Below, one piece after another: positions 14,901 through 18,387 of a DNA stretch of 18,387 bases. Within the stretch, counting starts at the first letter, position 1. Each line of letters opens with the position of its first letter. A program made the position numbers and the translations under genes. Origin of the DNA: Microcaldota archaeon. Lineage in GTDB: Archaea; Micrarchaeota; Micrarchaeia; CAILAH01. The stretch is taken from NCBI GenBank assembly GCA_026419815.1, contig JAOAKR010000009.1:1-18387 (forward strand). Direction: 5' to 3'. Under the pieces are notes generated by a model. The model worked only from the letters and a program-made list of their open reading frames with translations. It made no database searches and was not told where the DNA came from.

Positions 14901-17900
14901 GAAGTACAGGCATACGATATGCATTGTGAGCAGATAAGTCAGCAAGGCGCATACCTCTTCAGGGATAACGCAACCGGCGCTAACATAATCGTAGCGGTTG
15001 GCCCGCCAGACACTGCATATATAGTTAATGGCCAGATGGTCCCAGGCTATCTTGAGGCTGAGCTGCCGGAGTATGCATCGTCTTCAGGTGGCCTTGACAC
15101 AAGCGTGTTTACTAAGTATCCAAATGTGTATGTGAGCAACCTTGATGAGTATGATTATACTGTTTACACAGAGGTTAATGTCTACCGCTCAACTGGCCTT
15201 GCCATAACAACAATCCAACCCATCTCGCCTTCCATACTCGTAAATAATAATGCAGGTGTCCCCATATCAGTAAGTGTTACAGGTGGTCTTGGCACGTCAG
15301 TTCTTCCTAATGAAAGCCTTAAGATTTCCCTAAAATCCGGGCAGGACACAATTACAATATCAGGTCTTCCTGATAACGGGCAGCTGAACACAAAAGCGCG
15401 AGTAGACTGGAGCAAGATGCTCAGCGAAGACCCAATTGTATTTAAGGCTGGTGAGAGCAAGCATAAGATTACTGTGCGTAGCCTTTCCTCATCCGCTTCT
15501 GGCTATTATGGCGACGTGCAGACGGGTTTCATACTTGATGAGCATCTTAGGCCGAGGCCAATAATCCGATTTATGCGTGTTGGCTCACTCGTAATAAAGA
15601 CATCTTTCAAGGGCGGAACGCCTGCACAACAGCTGACTGCAGGAAGTGGTGATGCGCTTGACTTTGGCGTGCAAGTTGTCTCGGGCGTGCCCGATGAAAA
15701 TACACTGATGAAGGCCCGCGAGATGCTTGCTTACCACCAGAGCCTGCCGGTGTTCCTTTATTCCAGGATAGGTGATGCCGAAGTTGCACTTAAGAACCCC
15801 ACGGAAGAGGAAAATTATAGTGCAGTGGTCGGTTCTCTTGTCAATATTACGCTTGATGACTCAAACGCGATTGCGACATCCTCTCCAGAGATCCCGTGCT
15901 CAGAGACAAAGCTTGTAAATGTGGGCAAGTTCCCCTTGCCGATATGCGTGCGCTGGGAATTCACGATGCCCGACAAGGAGATAGTGTTCACGCTTACAAA
16001 AGGCTCGGCAACCAAGAAAATCCGTGTCAAGCCCGTTAAGCCGGTGCAAGAGCTTAATTTCTCTTATGACGAATATAGCGTATCCGCACCTTCATCATCT
16101 GCATATGCACTGAACATAAGGAACCTTGCAGTTGAGCCGCGCGCCGTAACACTTAGGCCGAACGATGTGTCTAAATACTGTGTGATGGTGCGCGAAGGCG
16201 CAACGCAGGCTTTTGACATATTAGATGATCCCTATTACACTGCATATAATATGGAGCTGTACTCAGTGCCTAAGAGCAATTTGGATGCGCTTGAGAACCA
16301 CGACAAGTATGTTGGCACTGCAAAGAAGCTTGCTGATGTTGAATTATTGCCCAATATGGGATATTTGGGTATAAGCCCAATTATATCACGCCCATACCTT
16401 GGTGAAGATGTAATCGGGGACCTCTCAGTGTTCATAAAATCAAAGCGAGTAGCAGATACTTATGCTTCTTTAATGGCAGACCCATCCCCTGAGCTCAAGC
16501 CTGGCTTCCTGAGTGGGCTTAAGTATACAAAATCGGCGCGCACAATTCGTCTGTTTACAAGTGCGGCTGGTATATCCCCCGCAGCAGGAATATTCTACAG
16601 ATTTGAGTTTGACAAGGAGGAAACAGGGGCAAAGTTTGGCACACGCGGGTATACTGTCCTGCTAAGGCGGCTTCCCGTTTCAAGGGAGTGGAGCATAAAA
16701 GATGAGATTATGGCTCCCGAGAACAGCTTGCTGTGGCGTGGGGCAATCCTTACAAACAGTAGCAGGTGGCTGCTCCCCAATACTTGGCACAACTATGCAA
16801 CAGGCAAGAATTATATGACCGGTTGCGGTAAAGTCTCATTGTTTGTGCCATTCAATATGTCTGGCACTATTGGCCAAACTAAGGATTTCTCGTATGCGTT
16901 CCCGGTTGTCGTTGGGTTTGGGCCTAAGTCTTCAGCACCCCCTAAATACGGTAGTGATGTGAAGTACATATACTCCTCTTCGGAGAATGGCGCCCCATCA
17001 TATGCAGTGCTGCCCCAGATATTAGGTGACATATATTACTATTCAGGAGAGCTAAGGAAACAGCCGCCCGCCTATATTATGGCAGACTATTATGATAAAA
17101 CTGAACCTGCAGGCGACGTTTCAATGCTGAGCAATGATCTGAAGGTCAACCCGCTTATTATCGGTGTTGCAAACGGCGAGCTCATTGCAGAGGGTGGCAT
17201 TAACTTCTCAAACGGCCAGCTCAAATATTCGGAGGTAAACAGCAACGTTGGCAATAATACATTACAGTGTGGCTGGATACAAAAGCCAGGCACTGCCTCT
17301 TGGATGGCACTTTCTGTTGGAGGCGGCTTAATGAGCGATTTTGATGGCTGGGACTTTTTCGGTCCTGGCGGCGGCTATGATATGCTAAACAACCGCCTGT
17401 GTGATAACACCGGAAGCGATACGGACCTATGTGAGCTTGAGGTTGATTTTGAGGAATGCGGAGAAGATTGCGACTATATGAAAAGCGATGACTATTACTC
17501 AGCCTCAGTTTTCTACAGCCAGTTCGGCACTTTGTGCGGCACACACAGCCAATTCTGCAGTGAAAATGCCCCTACGCCTGCAGACTGTGAAACTAACAAC
17601 AATTTTCATTCGGCCAATATATGGTACTGCCGTTCAAACCCCGCCCCGTTCGGCCACAAGTCGGAAGATAATAATGTATGGCTTGAAATGCCTACCAGCC
17701 ATCTTGGCCTCGGTACAGAAGTTTTTGCATTGTTTGCTAATGAGCCGTACAAGAACAGTGAGCTGACATATGATTTCATTGACCAGCCAGCAGGCAAGCC
17801 GGCATATTATGAATATGTCCTGCCAGGGTTTGATGCGATAAGCCAGACCATAACGAGCAATTGTTCGCTGTGCAAGCTGCAGGCGTATGCTGGCAGTATG

Positions 17901-18387
17901 GGAAATAAGTGCGAATGCACTAAAGAATATAAGCATCCAAACAATTATGTTGTGCCGCGGTACGGGGGCATACCCGCAACCGCGTTTAGTGGCGGCCTGC
18001 TGTTCCTTATAAATGATATAGAGAGCGCGGCGGACAAGTTTGCGGAGTCAGAATATTCCGGCTCAAAAATAGTTGAGTATGGCAAGGGATATGCGCTCAC
18101 TCCGACGTTCAGTGTGCAGAGCAAGAAGGGCATTAAAGTGATGTGTTACGGTACAGGCACATACAACGGGATACAGGACATACTTCCGCCGTCCGGGCAG
18201 AGGCAGTACGTGCCGGAGGTAAAGGGCACGTTTGCAGTTTACGAGCCGGCGTATTACACAGGCCTTGTTGGCAGTGTTGAGGCTGAAACGATGGAAGGGC
18301 CGCTTGGCGTGCCCATCGTGACGCTCAAGCCATCAAGCAGGTTCTCGCACATCTCACCGTTCGTAAGGGACCTTGCACAGTCCAAGC
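11901..18387 (+). CDS. Giant secreted cysteine-rich, multi-domain surface protein (3' end beyond window)
   Basis: Open for 2162 codons to the window edge with no stop, so truncated here. The ATG at 11901 overlaps the previous stop and has GGTG 7 nt upstream. Residues 1-18 form a signal peptide. Cys19 could be lipidated, although F-G before it is a poor lipobox. A Cys-rich module follows (41, 45, 51, 57, 63, 70, 78, 83, ...), then a helical segment (about 274-367) and a second Cys-rich module (about 365-507). Four tandem beta repeats resembling cupredoxin folds lie at about 562-1034. A long beta-rich region (about 1035-1780) and a third Cys-rich region (about 1787-2020) complete the visible part. 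About twenty N-x-S/T sequons are spread along it. I recognise no catalytic domain. An extracellular, disulfide-stabilised, glycosylated structural or adhesive component of the operon's apparatus is the likely role (inference). Confidence 0.75.
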   Translation, partial: MRRFLIVFILALLLASFGCLKYYGRSELPTSISVEEEQVKCDISCISDAQCKNIEGCSPNQICNQQTHKCEAEAPIECKAATCMTMAVQEYQKNERWVCSPAFKGANDDPEGTTYFSLYGDECKELVHPDTVCLEYDCTGDSATYYAGHAFCEVEGLYAYLTFYPSEGAAGQHYEGIGSMGEVKLDAGTTEASSGRFICNALSSIQRGGAYSIGNCGVENGCRTCAYGGTVIFGVAEQCKAAMPIIYPYNSLGFEYTPIVDEKLSPTNVVRDLSFDYLKLGAVAEEYMEAAENGQAIGGVMPGCEEACSSSQPLSAEDLAEGTGDFASKLDECNACTEEKARERTTKMGEKASEGTTERGYEFEELLPENACKKQGSGNIIAEKATPCCTGLTPCVEIDRAISGEIKKIQKCAVYTNHTSIPYKQYYCNSQPDKCSACEAHPEDCWCTSSESAYVCDTESLDSRNTRYFVCQCACAKPIYATYECTRPGNPAKYYYSYCERTADPSSQGGYLYEVHNFTGGVFQALLEDTNARIPTFMLGQGPTFDDYLIARSLCQPSDPGDVTITAGGLPFDPTVLTVREGSRLCFSNMGVLNHTIRITSSSSDFFTALMSANKRELVTVAGGESVCIQVGPNTPINRTYSILWIDDNGHAYAMVTLEPASQNIGGRNIVTLSGGKPAFLYDGYIEMDPVFASGYMEGYVPGFYISLEKPKLYPILRVQEMKGERTISASAPGEYTNSTDGVNFTYVAYADGTALRMIGPAASPWFLPGAIQVAEGSKLCVRNEVPNAQKTILLEKKLNYSGFYAPVEAKSSYYGLECCFDLPGAGVYRVSDYQTQSSYGYVVVYPASLISTIRINDYTYYPNTVLAKAGDMVCIDNPVNINRTVEYKSDDGKAGDFLVPPLGKYCSYNFTNNTSTYMFTDTDTGGKFTLYVNSSSVLRIDAYGTAVTPLSGRIDEGGWVCINAVDRNVVMIGPMRLSDSKALLNTTTELMAMPGGKKIEVQAYDMHCEQISQQGAYLFRDNATGANIIVAVGPPDTAYIVNGQMVPGYLEAELPEYASSSGGLDTSVFTKYPNVYVSNLDEYDYTVYTEVNVYRSTGLAITTIQPISPSILVNNNAGVPISVSVTGGLGTSVLPNESLKISLKSGQDTITISGLPDNGQLNTKARVDWSKMLSEDPIVFKAGESKHKITVRSLSSSASGYYGDVQTGFILDEHLRPRPIIRFMRVGSLVIKTSFKGGTPAQQLTAGSGDALDFGVQVVSGVPDENTLMKAREMLAYHQSLPVFLYSRIGDAEVALKNPTEEENYSAVVGSLVNITLDDSNAIATSSPEIPCSETKLVNVGKFPLPICVRWEFTMPDKEIVFTLTKGSATKKIRVKPVKPVQELNFSYDEYSVSAPSSSAYALNIRNLAVEPRAVTLRPNDVSKYCVMVREGATQAFDILDDPYYTAYNMELYSVPKSNLDALENHDKYVGTAKKLADVELLPNMGYLGISPIISRPYLGEDVIGDLSVFIKSKRVADTYASLMADPSPELKPGFLSGLKYTKSARTIRLFTSAAGISPAAGIFYRFEFDKEETGAKFGTRGYTVLLRRLPVSREWSIKDEIMAPENSLLWRGAILTNSSRWLLPNTWHNYATGKNYMTGCGKVSLFVPFNMSGTIGQTKDFSYAFPVVVGFGPKSSAPPKYGSDVKYIYSSSENGAPSYAVLPQILGDIYYYSGELRKQPPAYIMADYYDKTEPAGDVSMLSNDLKVNPLIIGVANGELIAEGGINFSNGQLKYSEVNSNVGNNTLQCGWIQKPGTASWMALSVGGGLMSDFDGWDFFGPGGGYDMLNNRLCDNTGSDTDLCELEVDFEECGEDCDYMKSDDYYSASVFYSQFGTLCGTHSQFCSENAPTPADCETNNNFHSANIWYCRSNPAPFGHKSEDNNVWLEMPTSHLGLGTEVFALFANEPYKNSELTYDFIDQPAGKPAYYEYVLPGFDAISQTITSNCSLCKLQAYAGSMGNKCECTKEYKHPNNYVVPRYGGIPATAFSGGLLFLINDIESAADKFAESEYSGSKIVEYGKGYALTPTFSVQSKKGIKVMCYGTGTYNGIQDILPPSGQRQYVPEVKGTFAVYEPAYYTGLVGSVEAETMEGPLGVPIVTLKPSSRFSHISPFVRDLAQSK
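13584..15002 (+). repeat. Four diverged cupredoxin-like beta repeats in the giant secreted protein
   Basis: Four segments of the giant protein (starting near residues 562, 756, 854 and 939) share one pattern. A short strand is followed by a Pro-containing turn, then a [EA]-G-x-x-[LVW]-C-[FVI]-x-[NA] block (Cys586, Cys781, Cys875, Cys962). A second Cys or sheet block follows, ending in an aromatic-x-Asp and a Val/Ile-rich final strand. The block mirrors the V-x-x-G-D-x-V-x-W-x-N strand of plastocyanin-type cupredoxins, with Cys where Trp or another hydrophobic residue is usual. Repeat 1 keeps His595, His651 and Met655 near copper-ligand positions but lacks the ligand Cys. Repeats 2-4 lack the ligand set. 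The repeats are protein-level only; the DNA has diverged. Confidence 0.5.

Noticed and set aside
1..18387. CRISPR arrays, tRNA/rRNA genes, insertion sequences, attachment sites
   Set aside because: I looked for regularly spaced repeats, tRNA-like cloverleaf elements, transposase motifs and flanking inverted repeats, and saw none. The only clear DNA-level repeat is the 51-bp tandem pair at 7125-7226.

Overview
The window reads as archaeal. Both transcription start regions carry TATA-like boxes about 25 nt upstream of start codons that have no room for a leader. Internal genes of the long operon use GAGG/GGTG-type ribosome sites, AUA (Ile) and AGG (Arg) codons are common, and exported proteins are full of N-x-S/T sequons and cysteines. 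I see no bacterial -35/-10 promoters, RNA genes, CRISPR arrays or transposases. The large number of secreted or membrane proteins without recognisable enzymatic domains would suit a small-genome (DPANN-like) archaeon, but that placement is a guess.

Layout. (1) 50-427 (+) is a small HExxH predicted metallopeptidase. (2) 461-3865 (-) is an 1134-residue exported/membrane protein with an Ig-like N-terminal domain and a very long helical, coiled-coil C-terminal part. (3) A 52-bp divergent spacer holds one near-symmetrical TATA element that can serve both directions. (4) From 3918 to the window's right edge runs one tight operon on the + strand. It has six consecutive polytopic membrane proteins (3918-5210, 5219-6163, 6231-7664, 7661-8707, 8704-9810, 9807-10913), then a single-pass membrane protein with an extracytoplasmic domain (about 10924/10993-11901), then a giant secreted, cysteine-rich protein (from 11901, still open at 18387, at least 2162 residues).

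The six membrane proteins are divergent paralogs. Each has a first membrane segment ending in a 'YM' followed by a charged cytoplasmic stretch, a central motif of the type R-A-F-x-x-[TS]-R-x-x-G followed by a hydrophobic helix, and a C-terminal tail of the type R-x-L-x-x-x-[LF]-G-x-[DE]. For the last member the predicted topology is N-out, five membrane segments, C-in, with a large outside loop between segments 2 and 3. This is the topology known for VirB6/TrbL-family proteins of type IV secretion and conjugation systems. Signal-peptide and signal-less members alternate strictly along the array.

Working interpretation (inference): the operon encodes an envelope-spanning apparatus. The six VirB6/TrbL-like subunits would form a hetero-oligomeric inner-membrane platform, the bitopic protein would take a VirB8-like place, and the giant disulfide-rich, glycosylated protein would form the extracellular part. 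The divergent coiled-coil protein is a candidate partner. No ATPase is visible in the window. The strongest test is whether a VirB4/HerA-type ATPase lies just beyond the right edge and whether this gene order is conserved in related genomes.
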